Of a stretch of 64,000 nucleotides of DNA, positions 1 to 9,716 are shown piece after piece. Each line of letters opens with the position of its first letter. Within the stretch, counting starts at the first letter, position 1. The position numbers were made by a program, and so were the translations under genes. Under the pieces are notes generated by a model. It did no database searches, was not told the DNA's origin, and saw only the letters and a program-made list of their open reading frames with translations. Source of the DNA: Primulina eburnea (taxonomy: Eukaryota; Streptophyta; Magnoliopsida; Lamiales; Gesneriaceae); contig NC_133101.1 in NCBI RefSeq assembly GCF_022965805.1, forward strand, positions 51,292,342 to 51,356,341. The letters are read 5' to 3'.

Positions 1-289
1 CTAGATGTTCTGTCTCGCACCCTCTTACTCGCGCATATGCGCCCAAGGTCCTGGACGTTCCGCGCATGTGCGCGCATTCAAGCCGCCAATGTGCGCGCAT
101 GGTTCTGTCTTCCTCGCGCATGTGCGCCCATACATGTCGCGCCTGTGCGCGGGCATCGTTCCTTGCACCTCATGCCAAATCTTCTTTCGCTCTCCCGGTC
201 TGATCCGTTCCGTCTATAATCATCTTAATTAATAAATAATTCATTTCAGATTAATCTCAGATTACAGTAATAAAATCTCGGGCCTTACA
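1..289 (-). mobile_element. Ty3/gypsy LTR, start-proximal end (cut by window edge)
   Basis: On the minus strand it begins TGTAAGGCCCGAGATTTTAT at 289, like the G2 LTRs at 17095, 23071 and 29031. Bases 31-155 carry the same CG-rich palindromic motifs (CGCGCATATGCGC, CGCGCATGTGCGC). The rest of the LTR lies left of the window. The bases next to it belong to another LTR (D), so it probably inserted there; no TSD can be checked. Small ORFs over it are by-products of the repeats. Confidence 0.8.
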
Positions 290-612
290 ACGGGTCATCG
301 TTGCTGTATATAGGTATGCCTAGTATGACGTTGAGTTTGTATTTGGTACGCCGGTTAGTGTTGATAGGTACTTGAATTCACTAGAAGGCGTAGGGAACAA
401 TTTGGTGTCAAATTACATGTTTTGAGTTGTATTGTGTCGTAGGTTGGATATCGTCGCTTCGAGGTGTTTGTACAGGTGGTGTCAATGTAGTAGCAACCTA
501 GGATGGGTCTAGAGGTGTCGGTTCATAGTTTGTACAATCATGTTTAGAATGTTGAGAATCACATGTATTGAATTTTTGTTGGTTGCTTTCACCGAGGGTA
601 CACGTACCCGGA

Positions 613-783
613 CACGGACCCAGGCACGGGGTCTGTGCCTTTGTTTTCTTCGAAGTTCAACTTGCAGTGTCTACACGGACCCCTACACGGACCTAGGCAC
701 AGGGTCCGTGCCTCCCCTTTTCTGCACACGTGTTTTACAGTACCTACACTGACCCGGAGCCGGACATGGGCACGGGGTCCGTG
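613..783. repeat. Three spaced GC-rich inverted repeats
   Basis: Three similar hairpin units lie at 613-637, 686-710 and 747-783. Each has a left arm close to CACGGACCC and a right arm close to GGGTCCGTG around a short centre containing GGCAC. The GC content stands out from the AT-rich surroundings. Spacing is about 60-75 bp. The arms are imperfect in units 1 and 3. Confidence 0.7.
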
Positions 784-1110
784 TACTTCACTTTTTGGGA
801 AAAATAATTATTGAATGCTTTGAGGTTCGGTGTCTTGGTTTAGTGCAATGGTTAACAAGGTCGAGTCACGGGAATTTTAGAAGTCCGAAGGAAAATGAAT
901 GAGCTTGGGTGTAAGCACGATCAACTACGTCTAAGTTATTAAAATTAAGTATTTAAATTCATGTTAGTATGTGCAGCAGCGGCCCCAAGCGAGATCCAAC
1001 AAATCCCTCAACGCCAAGTATGTATGTATGTTCGACGTGCAAAGAAAATATTTTAAAGTTTTTGATGTATGCTAAATGTCTTGTGATCAATTTATGTATG
1101 GGGTTGGAAA

Positions 1111-1225
1111 GCGTTAAAGCATGAACGGGGAAAAACCCACCCCGTTAAAGCATGAACAGATTTAGATCAGGATTGGAAAGCGTTAAATCATGAAAGAGTA
1201 CCAATCCGCCTGTTAAAGCATGAAC
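1111..1225 (+). repeat. Four copies of GTTAAAGCATGAAC
   Basis: Copies begin near 1112, 1144, 1181 (GTTAAATCATGAAA, degenerate) and 1212. They lie inside LTR fragment D. No coding sense is apparent; this could be a cis-element array or remains of a minisatellite. Confidence 0.7.
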
Positions 1226-1954
1226 GAAGATCTCATGTATGTGGCAGTGGATTTTTCTCTGTCAGCCCAGTATTGTGGTTTAGTCTGATCAGGCGATTAT
1301 GTTATGGGTCACTTGCTTTGAAACATGCCTCTACGCAAAATTATGAAGTTTATGTATGTTCAAGTATGTACAAGTATGCAAGCATGTTAAGAAAAGTTTT
1401 CACGTTTTGGCACGTCTATGTTATGTATGTATGTTCAAGTTTAGTGCAAGTTCAAGTTTCAAGTTATGTATGCTCTACTTTAAAGTTGCATGTGGTTTTA
1501 TTATGTAGTACTTGTTACTCCCAGTTTATACGTGTTGAGTCTTTAGACTCACTAGACTTGATCGATCCAGGTGAGGACGATTTCTAGGAGACTAGGGGTG
1601 GGGACTAGGGAGCAGGCTTAGACTGAGCAGGAGGCTAGACCCGAGGACTGCGCATGTTTTTACTGATATTTGCAATGTCTAAATACTCTGATTTTATGTT
1701 AGTGTTTGAGATTCAGGCAAATACTTTTGGCAAACATTATTTTGAGATTTTTCTGTTGCCACAATTTTTGAGGATGAACAGTTGTTTTATCAAATTTTGA
1801 AGGTTCACGATTTATTTAAGAAAATATTTTAATTTTAAGCAAATTTTAAATAGTAAAAAGTACGGTACGTTACAGAAACAGTTCATTTTGTTAAATTTAT
1901 TTTTATCTACTGTTTCTACTTTATGCATAAAAATCAAAAGATAGTAATCAGTAG

Positions 1955-3362
1955 TTATGACAAATCAATTAAACCAAGAACATTACGAAAATAAGTAAAC
2001 TTATTATCAGGAAGAGGTTTTGTAAAGATACTTGTTGCTTGTTGATCAATAAAGACATATTCCATACGAATGTTCTTCTTCTGCACATGATCTCTAATAA
2101 AATGGTGTCTGATGTCAATGTGCTTCGTTCTGGAATGAAGTACTAAATTGTGTGTAATTGCTATAGCACTGGTATTGTCACAAAATATAGGTGATTCAGA
2201 GGCTTGAACTCCATAGTCCTTAAGTTGTTGCATCCACAGTAATTGAGAGCAGCAAGTTATTTTGCTTCTGCAGTAGTCTTGGCTATGGAAGTCTGCTTTT
2301 TACTGAACCAGTAGATCAACCTATCACCAAGAAATTGACAAAAACCACTGGTTCTTTTTCTACCCTGTTTCCAACCTACATATTCAGCATCTGAATATCC
2401 AATAAGCTTGAAAGAAGAATCCTTGGGATACCATAGGCCGACATTTTGAGTACCCTTTAAATATTTCAGAATTCGTTTAGCAGCAATAAAATGCGATTTC
2501 TTAGGGTTAGACTTAAATCTCGCACAAATACAAACAACACACATAATATCAAGTGGTCTACTTGCAGTAAAATATAACAATGAGCCAATAAGACCACGAT
2601 ACCGAGTTATCTCTACTGAAATTCCATTTTCATCTTTATCAAGTTTAGTAGATGAACTCATTGAGGTGGAAGCAGCAGAGCATGTTTCCATGCCAAACTT
2701 TTTCAGTAATGTTTTTTGTATTTAACCTGATTTATGAAGATTCCTGTATCGAGTTGCTTAATCTCCAGTCCTAGAAAGAATGTCAATTCTCCCATCATGC
2801 TCATTTCGAATTGTTCCTGAATTATCTTAGCAAATTTTTCACATAATTTGGGGTTAGTTGACCCAAAGATAATGTCATCAACATAAATTTGTACTAACAG
2901 AATGTGCTTATTTTTAACTAATGTGAATAACGTATTGTCCACGGTGCCGATTGAAAAATCATGATTGACACGAAATTGTGAAAGAGAGTCATACCAAGCC
3001 CTAGGTGCTTGTTTCAAACCATACACGGCTTTGTGTAATTTAAAGACATGATGCGGTAAGAAATGATCAATAAAACCTGGAGGTTGTTCGACGTAAACTT
3101 CTTCTAGCAGTAGACCATTTAGGAAGGCACTTTTTACATCCGTCTGATAAACTTTGAAGTTCTTGAAAGCAGCAAAGGCTAAGAATATTTTGATTGCTTC
3201 AAGCCTTGCTACTGGTGCATAGGTCTTATCATAATCTATCCTTCTTCTTGTCTGAAAACTTGAGCAACCAGTCTTGCTTTATTTCTAACAACAGTACCTT
3301 CTTCATTTAGCTTGTTTCTAAATACCCACCGTGTTCCAATAACTGCTTTATGAGATGGTCTA
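1955..3362 (-). pseudogene. Copia-2 pol, RT and RNase H portion
   Basis: Minus-strand fragments 3362-3027, 3026-2703, 2691-2257 and 2233-1955 make one broken RT-RNase H region. Visible landmarks are [40 protein letters not shown], the catalytic YVDD in VQIYVDDIIFGST, and GLIGSLLYFTASRP. In the RNase H part, SDAEYVGWKQGRKRTSGFC and NTSAIAITHN are visible. The natural end is LGLIDLS followed by TAA at 1955-1957. Frameshifts occur near 3250 and 2700 and a further break near 2250. Upstream, the sequence RWVFRNKLNE stops at 3363, where the L solo LTR enters. It is the direct continuation of 42660-42850. Not functional. Confidence 0.9.
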
Positions 3363-3981
3363 TGAAACGTCTGTCCTTTTTATTGCTTTAAAAGTACTAA
3401 TTTTTTTTAATAAACACTCGATTTTCGGCCATGACATATAACACATGAAAATATAAAATATTTTACCCCTTTAAAATAAAATACCAACCAACTAGCATTT
3501 TAAAAATCAAGTGCAATAGTCATAAATGAAATCGTCAACTGTTTTGCCCAATCTAAAAAGCAATAAGTTTGAAAAGTATAGCCCATACTAAACCTCTCAA
3601 AAATATCTAAAAAAACATATATAAATAGTCTTAAAATCTTTAACATAATTCATAAGTCATAATCGTAAATGCGGAAAAGTAGAAGCGCTGGTCCTCAGGT
3701 TGTGTGTGCCATCAGTCCAGTCAAATCATCCGTCAAGCCCTCCCTCAACCTCACTTGCATCCATCACACCTAGTGAGTCTAAAGACTCAACACACCATAA
3801 TCTTTATAACTAATAATACATAATACAGACAACATATAACAGTGAAAAATACTTGTACTTAAAATATCGTTTTCATGAGGATGCACATACTTCGAACATG
3901 AACATTTTCGTAAACCTTTTCATGATGCATAAACTTTAAATAGAAACATTTTCATAATGATGCATCAACTTTAAGCATAAA
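3363..3981 (-). mobile_element. Solo LTR L-1, 3' part (left of copia-1)
   Basis: This is the minus-strand 3' end of a gypsy-type LTR ending GACGTTTCA at 3363. The other part is 40107-42654. Flanks GTCTA (3358-3362) and GTCTA (42655-42659) are a perfect 5-bp TSD. The joined LTR is 3167 bp, almost equal to the second copy at 59059-63674 once its insertion is removed. Near 3767 is the antisense form of the CACTAG plus GAGTCT..AGACTC motif. No PBS, polypurine tract or coding region is present, hence a solo LTR. Confidence 0.88.
3977..3981. repeat. TSD ATAAA of copia-1, left copy
   Basis: ATAAA directly precedes the LTR end TGATAGG at 3982. The identical ATAAA at 40107-40111 directly follows the LTR end TCAACA at 40106. 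A perfect 5-bp match shows that 3982-40106 entered as one integration unit. Confidence 0.9.
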
Positions 3982-4969
3982 TGATAGGATCGATTAACGT
4001 ATCAAGAGTGTTTAGAAGGGGGAGTTGAATAAACACTCACAATTAAAACTGATCTTTTCGAATTTTGAGTTCAGTTTGGTGACAAACTGATTCTCGGAAT
4101 CTTGCTGGTCAATGACAATCAGTTAAACTAAAGTAGTTGCGGAAAGTAACTGATTGAAAGATAGAATACAAAACTGAAATAAAATACACAAGGATTTTTT
4201 CTGGATGTTCGGAGATTTCAGTTACTCCTACGTCACCCCTTCTATCTCAAGGATAGGATTTCCACTAAAAGACTTTGATCGAATACAAGATCTGTACTGA
4301 CCCACTTCCGTTTGGACTTATAACTACCAAAAGCTAAAACTCTTAGTATTACAAAATTTTCTCAGTGTGTAACTGATCTTAGCACTATCGAATTTAACGA
4401 TTATTACAAAGTGCTAATGAGCTCAAATTGTAGCCTTGACTGCTACGAATAAACCAAGTAAGAGTGAGCTAATATTTTGGCAGAGTAATAACAAGCTTTG
4501 AATAGAGTGATCTTCTTCTTCTTGTTATTCACATGTTCTTCTGTCATATTTATAAGCTTCTCTTCCAACGGTAACATGAGATATATTTGAATCTTTGTGT
4601 CTGTTGATTGCCACTTCATTATTCCTTGGTCATTGTTTGCTTCATTTATTGTAATGCGGCATCTTAACTGCTTTAGCCGAAATGCGTTGTTCTAAGCTGT
4701 ATTGATTGAGGTGCGGCGTTTTATATTCAGTTGCAGTCTGCTATGTCTCTTTGTCGGTTGAATGTTCTTTCCCGAGACATGTTTAGTTGAAGGATGCTTA
4801 ACTTAAAAGCATACGACTGAATATATCAACTGATCGGTTTCCAACTGATCAGTTTTCTTTATTAGATCTGCTGATTTCAGTTGTTAAGTCTAGTTTCTGA
4901 ATATAATTGCGCGTATCAGTTGGTTTATCAGTTTGTCAAACTCCAGAATTTAGAGTTTGGTTTTCAACA
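3982..4969 (-). mobile_element. Copia-1 3' LTR (LTR A)
   Basis: This is a 988-bp LTR, minus strand TGTTGAAAACCAAACTC to CGATCCTATCA. It is homologous to LTR B (37960-38737, truncated) and LTR C (39211-40106). A polypurine tract lies directly outside at 4970-4983 and a TSD on the other side, so this is the 3' LTR. The sequence is rich in AACTGATCAGTT and CAGTTG motifs. Confidence 0.92.
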
Positions 4970-4983
4970 ATTTCCCCCTTTAT
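4970..4983 (-). other. Copia-1 polypurine tract
   Basis: Minus strand CCATAAAGGGGGAAAT lies directly upstream of the 3' LTR start TGTTG. It primes plus-strand DNA synthesis. The G-run next to TTTTGTCAAACACC resembles the Sirevirus arrangement. Confidence 0.85.
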
Positions 4984-5163
4984 GGTGTTTGACAAAACTC
5001 AGCAAATAATAATAACGGAATAACTGAACTTTATGTGGATAAAATAAGATCTGAATTTTTTTAACTGATAGAGGTCTTGATTCAATAACAGCTGAATCTA
5101 CTAATCTGATTAACTGCTTTTTAACGAGATGGTTTCTTCTGCTGTTTCTCAAGATGCTCGATG

Positions 5164-7884
5164 CTATTTGATTTCTTTCCCTTTTTTGTCAAACAAACCC
5201 ATCTTCACAGATAATCTTCGAACGTCAGTGGAAAGAATTTTGACATCTGAGGAGATACTTGAGACAGCAGATTGTAAAAAAGTCTGCAGCAATTCCATTT
5301 TATTAGAAACAGAAGTTTCCAGTCGCTCAACTCGTTGACTGATTATATCCTGAGTTGTATAGAGACTTTGAGCTAGACCTTTGTTATTCTTCATCTCAAG
5401 CACAGTTCGGGTAAGAGACTCCATGGTTGCTTGAATGGCTTTCAGGTTTGCTGAATCAAATTCAATTGAAGAATCCAATTTGACAGTATGAGAAAATTGT
5501 GTGGATTGAATTTTCTTGATTTCAGTCATCATCTGCTGCATATTCTGGATTTCTTCAAGGAAAAGATCCATTTCTATTAATTGAAGAGGAGGTGACTGAT
5601 GAGATGTTCCCTGTGTTTGATATTAGAGACTTGATCAGAAATTACTAGAATCCTGTTCTGGACTTCACTTTCAGCAGTTGTAAGATCAGGGACTTCTGAT
5701 TCAATGACTTCTTCTACAGTCTGAGTTGTAACTACAAAAATTTGTGCCTCTTGTTGTTCTTGCACCAAATCTGGGGCTTGCTCTTCAATTGAAAAATTTT
5801 CAATGATTAATTGAGTTTTCTCCGATTCAGTTAGTTCTTTTTCTGAATTTTGGATGGGCACTTCAGTTTGTTCTTCAGTCTCAGCAGATATTTCTTGCTG
5901 AATTAATTCTTCAGCAACAAGTGGCTCAACTGGTTCTTCAGATGATATCTGAACCTCTTGTTCTGGTTGCTTAGTTGAAGGAGAAACTGATTCATAATTT
6001 ATTGTTTCTATCTGAGCTTCTAGGGCTACTGTCTTAATGATTTCATCAATATTGGCAAAAGTTAATTCAGCCTCGGAATACATGTTTTTATCAACAGATG
6101 ATTGTTACATATCCTGAACAGGTTCTTTAGCAACCGGTCGTGGAGGTGGCTCTTTCTGCTGGGAGGAGAATGTATCTTCTTCTGTTTTTGAACAAGAGGA
6201 TTTTTAGGAAGAACCAATTCCTGATCCTGTTCCCAAAATCTGATTTTCCTTTGTAGGCTACTAAGATCTGAGTCCAGTTGGGTGAACACAGCTCTATCAT
6301 GATATGCAGTTGGACCTATGGGATTGTAGTTGGATTTCAGCTTTTCAACCATTCTAGTCAGCTTTTTGGCTCGAATTTGATCAAGGAAATATTTTTGCCT
6401 CTCCAATGCCTGGGCAATAGTAGCAGCTTTGACTACATTCAACACAATCGCTTCAACTTTAATAAAATCTTGCAGTTGGGATTTGTGCTTCAGCTCTTTG
6501 GCAAAAATCTCAGTCCTAAAACTCTTCCAACTATCAAAAGATTTTAGTTTCGATGTGGCAAATGCATTGACCTGTTCTGGGAACAGGTCAATGTGTGTTT
6601 GGATGGCATTAGATGGCATTGGCTCTTCAACTAGCGTGCCCTTTCTTTTTTCAGTAGTGAGAATGTGAGGAATATCCAAACCAGAGTGAGTGGTGACCAC
6701 TGGTTCCCTCAATATAACGCCTTTAGATCTGGCTGGAGGCAAAATGGTAGGGCGATTTAGATGAGTCAAGGGAGCTCTTACTTTAGTGGGTGCCTTTTCT
6801 TCAGTAACTGAATCATCAGGTGGAACAACCTGCAAAGGGATAGCCTGAATAGGCTGTTGGGCAGTTGATTGAGTCAATCTCTCAGTTGGAATGAATTCTA
6901 CCGATGTTATTGGTTTAGTGAATAGGCTGTTGGGCAGTTGATTGAGTCAATCTCTCAATTGGAATGAATTCTACCGCTGTTATTGGTTTAGTTCTTTGCG
7001 TCCTCGGTCTCTCGACAAGCTTAGGAGAAGGAGTTTTCTCCGAATCTGATTCACTGATAATCAGTTTTCGTTTCGTAGTCTTCAGTTGGGCCAAAGTTTT
7101 GGGTTTCTTGACTCGTGTTGGAGCTGGTGGTTGCGTCCCAACCTCCTATTTGGTTTTCAAAAACTGTTTGGGAGAAATGTCCAGTTTGGTCTTTGGCGGC
7201 AAGATGTTCTTGGCAGTGAATACCTTGAACTTTGATGATTTTCCAGAATTGTCAGCTACCAATCCTTTTAGTTTCAGAAGATAAATGATTGGAATAGCAA
7301 AGCCTCTTGATTGTTTGGTAGATTGAAGCATATTCTTCAGAATACTGAAAATAACTCCAGTTAGCTTTCTTCTCTCCCATGATGATGGTCATCACTTGGA
7401 ATATTTCAAGAGTAAGGGCAGCATAAGAGCCAGTCTTAGCCAATATGCCTTTCGTCACAATGTCGGCTAATAACTGAATTTCTGATTTCAGCTCTTTCTT
7501 TGGATCGGAAACTTTGATTTTCCACCTATTAGCAGACAGCAAAGATTGCATTTCCTCAATGTCAGATGTTTTGACTTCAGAGAAGCTGACGTACCCATCA
7601 GTTGGCAAAGACAAAATTTCTCCAAAGGTCTCTTCAGATAGGATCAACAGCTGATCATTGACAGTTACAGAGATACTTCCATCAGTAGTGACAAACCCAT
7701 TCAGATAGAATATATTTACTTCCTTGGGGTATAACTCCTACGAAGATCGTCCCAAAAACATCCCGAGACCAGCAGATTCAATCTTCAGAAAGACGTTCTT
7801 AACTTCAGCTTCTTGAACTGCTAAAACTGAGTCAAAATCAATGGCCACAACATTCAACACGTGAGCTGGGATTTGTTTCGCCAT
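5164..7884 (-). pseudogene. Env-like accessory ORF of copia-1 (plant transposon-domain plus coiled coil), degenerate
   Basis: Read on the minus strand from ATG at 7884 (MAKQIPAHVLNVVAIDFDSV). A stop at 7738-7740 interrupts the frame, then 7737-7320 gives a globular region with LSEETFGEILSLPTDGYVSF, KSEIQLLADIVTKGILAKTG and MGEKKANWSYF. A frameshift near 7320 leads to QSRGFAIPIIYLLKLKGLV and KTKLDISPKQFLKTK, with a stop at 7146. A 73-bp tandem duplication (6848-6993) shifts the frame again. The middle (6877-6062) is proline/threonine-rich then helical. An acidic Glu/Gln-rich stretch (6083-5577) and a coiled-coil-like tail (5571-5164) follow. The N-terminal pattern recalls the 'putative plant transposon protein' domain of retroelement ORF3/env-like proteins; this is from memory, not a search. 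I see no clear transmembrane segment or signal peptide, so 'envelope' is only positional. It lies between pol and the 3' LTR. Confidence 0.7.
6848..6993. repeat. 73-bp tandem duplication in the env-like ORF
   Basis: Copy 1 is 6848-6920 and copy 2 is 6921-6993, nearly identical and both starting AATAGGCTGTTGGGCAG. Because 73 is not a multiple of three, it breaks the reading frame between the globular domain and the middle region. Confidence 0.85.
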
Positions 7885-8481
7885 TTCGAAAGATAAAATG
7901 ATCTGAAATTCGTAAAAGATAAGCTCTGGAATTAGTATGCTCTTAGGAACTGATTGTATTCGTAAGAAAGAAAACTGAATTGAAGCGGGCATAGTACATT
8001 TGTACGTGACTGTTCAAATTCAGGACACATGTCAGTCCATGAAAAAATTTGAATAAAAATATGTGTACGTGTGCTGTAAGCGTGTGTGTAAAAAGTGAGA
8101 GGTTTAAAATAGGCCACGTTATGAAACTGCAGTCACGTCAGTTGATTTGGAATATAGGCCACGTGTGTGCAAAAAGTGAGCGGTTTAACTTATGTGAGAA
8201 GATTTGTAAAATATCCAGCTGAACAATCAGTTGGGAAACTGATTCATTTTAGTTGAGAATCCACAAACAATTGTCCTCTTAGTTAACCTTTTCTAAACTG
8301 ATATTCCCCCTTAATCGGTGCATAAATAATTAAAGTGACGATATAAAATAAATTTAAAGGTTAGAAAGATTATCGTTTGCTGAAACTTTGACGTCCCTTC
8401 AGCTTCCATGATTTTCGGCTATAAATAGAAGTAACACGGTTAGCTTCAGTCATATTGGTGAAAATATTCAAGACAAAAAGA
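7885..8481. promoter_or_regulatory. Divergent intergenic region between the env-like ORF and antisense ORF 1
   Basis: About 600 bp separate the head-to-head ATGs at 7884 (minus) and 8482 (plus). ACGT-core motifs are visible: CCACGTTA (8115-8122), TCACGTCA (about 8132-8139), the G-box CCACGTGTG (about 8160) and TGACGTC (about 8390). A direct repeat of the form GTGTG-AAAAAGTGAG-GGTTT occurs near 8083 and 8166. A TATA box serves the plus side at 8420; I see no canonical TATA box for the minus side. Stress or ABA responsiveness is an inference from motif type only. Confidence 0.5.
8420..8427 (+). promoter_or_regulatory. TATA box of antisense ORF 1
   Basis: TATAAATA in the context GGCTATAAATAGAAG lies about 60 bp upstream of ATG 8482. 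This is the usual plant distance for a start site about 30 bp downstream and a short leader. The same octamer recurs upstream of antisense ORF 2. Confidence 0.7.
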
Positions 8482-8877
8482 ATGGCAGATACGAGTAGCT
8501 CGAGTGCTTCGCCGTTTGCTCTGGAGACCAGGAAGGCTGTTATAGAAGATGAAGTCCTCTATAAGAGTCTTCACTACTGGGAGAAGTTACAGAAGCTTGA
8601 GTTCCTGTATAATACTGGAGAGGCTACCACTCCCGAACTGGTGGCAGAGTTGAAAAAAGTGCGGGAGCACTTGAACATAGCTGTGTGGGTGGACATCTTT
8701 AAGGATGGTTATATCTATCAGCTAATGCTTCGAAAGGAACTGAAAATCCTTAAGCGCCTGGCTGTTTCTCAGAGCTTTGTCAAGACATCTACCGCACCTT
8801 TATCCACTTGGTTGAAATGGATAATTGTTGTAGAGGAAAAATATGATGATGTAATCCGTGCAAACGTTTATGGTTGA
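8482..8877 (+). CDS. Antisense ORF 1 of copia-1 (unknown function, intact)
   Basis: A 131-residue ORF on the strand opposite to the retrotransposon genes. The frame could begin at TTG 8455, but ATG 8482 (MADTSSSSASPFALETRKAV) follows the TATA box correctly. A Ser-rich N-terminus is followed by a helical, charged body: YKSLHYWEKLQKLEFLYNTG, ELVAELKKVREHLNIAVWVD, LMLRKELKILKRL, and a W-rich end LSTWLKWIIVVEEKYDDVIR. No cysteine motif, signal peptide or membrane segment is seen. It is intact while every other frame of the element is broken. Its C-terminal half resembles antisense ORF 2 (9206-9685). Antisense accessory ORFs are known in some plant LTR elements (for example Tat/Retand types); whether this one is homologous is unknown. 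Confidence 0.6.
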   Translation: MADTSSSSASPFALETRKAVIEDEVLYKSLHYWEKLQKLEFLYNTGEATTPELVAELKKVREHLNIAVWVDIFKDGYIYQLMLRKELKILKRLAVSQSFVKTSTAPLSTWLKWIIVVEEKYDDVIRANVYG

Positions 8878-9158
8878 ATGAAGTATTTATATGAGCTTAA
8901 CTTTGTTTTTCTCTTTCCTGTAAATGATAAATTTCATCAGTCGTTATATATGAATTGCAAAATTAAACAGATGAACTGATGAAAGACTAACTTATATAAG
9001 TTGACTATGAACTGAAATCAGTTAAGCATTAAGTAATAAATAACAAACTGATATTAGTTGATAATGAACAACTGATAAATAAGAAGCCGGGTAAATGAGA
9101 AAAACGCTTCGGTTGACTTGAGACTCTTTAGTTTCTTCAACATTTAATGTCATCTCTC
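8878..9158. other. Non-coding spacer between the two antisense ORFs
   Basis: AT-rich sequence with several AACTGAT and CAGTTG motifs typical of this element. It would contain the 3' UTR of antisense ORF 1 and the upstream region of antisense ORF 2. No ORF or recognised site apart from scattered motifs. Confidence 0.5.
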
Positions 9159-9166
9159 TATAAATA
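9159..9166 (+). promoter_or_regulatory. TATA box of antisense ORF 2
   Basis: TATAAATA in CTCTATAAATAAGAC lies about 47 bp upstream of ATG 9206. It is the same octamer as at 8420 and at a similar distance, consistent with duplicated transcription units. Confidence 0.65.
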
Positions 9167-9205
9167 AGACGATAGAGATAAAATGTGAGACTATAACAGT
9201 ACAAT

Positions 9206-9685
9206 ATGTTGTATTCAAGTAATTCTGATGCATGCAGCAGTACGCATATTCAAGTTACTGAACAATTAAGTCCTTATTTAGAAGAGTTGAAGAAAACGAT
9301 GGAGGAATATGTCTTGACAAAGGTGATATCAAAATGGTTCAAAATTCATGATTTGCAGAGGATAAGTAGTAGTGGTGCTGCTCCTTCTCGTGCTCAAGCA
9401 GCAACAGCAAGAAAATACATTAATCGTTTTGAAGTCAGGCATGTTACAGACCTAGTTGATGACAATGTTCTGTTACATGCAATGCTATGGAAGGAATGAC
9501 ATGTGATTGAGAAGATTTCTACAACTGAATCATTTTCTAGAATCCGAATATATGAGTTGAATAATTTGATTACACAATGGCAAGATTCAGTTGGTTCTAA
9601 GTTATCTTATGTAAGATGGATCGATTTTATTCTTAATAAAGTATCATTTCCAATTTGTTGTTGTGTTCTTATTTTCTGCAAATAA
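9206..9685 (+). pseudogene. Antisense ORF 2 of copia-1, paralogue of ORF 1, one internal stop
   Basis: Starts ATG 9206 (MLYSSNSDACSSTHIQ). One frame runs to 9685 with a single TGA at 9497-9499. Up to the stop it gives 97 residues, including LEELKKTMEEYVLTKVISKW and RKYINRFEVRHVTDLVDD. After the stop the same frame continues with IEKISTTESFSRIRIYELNN and ITQWQDSVGSK. The block FEVRHVTDLVDDN..LLHAMLWKE-stop-HVIEK matches ORF 1 LNIAVWVDIFKDG..YQLMLRKELKILKR in pattern, and both continue SF...L..W. This supports an old duplication. The 3' end lies 31 bp from the convergent pol stop at 9717. The stop could be a recent lesion or a real end. Confidence 0.5.
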
Positions 9686-9716
9686 TTTTATTCGTAAAAC
9701 AACATCAATAATAATT

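Larger units (their letters stand above)
290..1874 (+). mobile_element. Gypsy-like LTR fragment D, 3' part
   Basis: This is non-coding sequence ending GGTACGTTACA at 1874, a TTACA end typical of gypsy LTRs, directly against copia-2 coding remnants. It contains GAGTCTTTAGACTC followed by CACTAG at about 1540, also found near the 3' end of the L-family LTRs, which suggests plus orientation. Its left end is not in the window; the 1-289 LTR interrupts it. The candidate TSD GAAAC (1875-1879) has no visible partner. It contains three inverted repeats (613-783) and a four-copy motif (1111-1225). Family assignment is uncertain. Confidence 0.55.

Noticed and set aside
540..752. 70-codon ORF over the GC-rich hairpins
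   Set aside because: Low-complexity Thr-Arg repeats from the inverted repeats in LTR D; no supporting signal.
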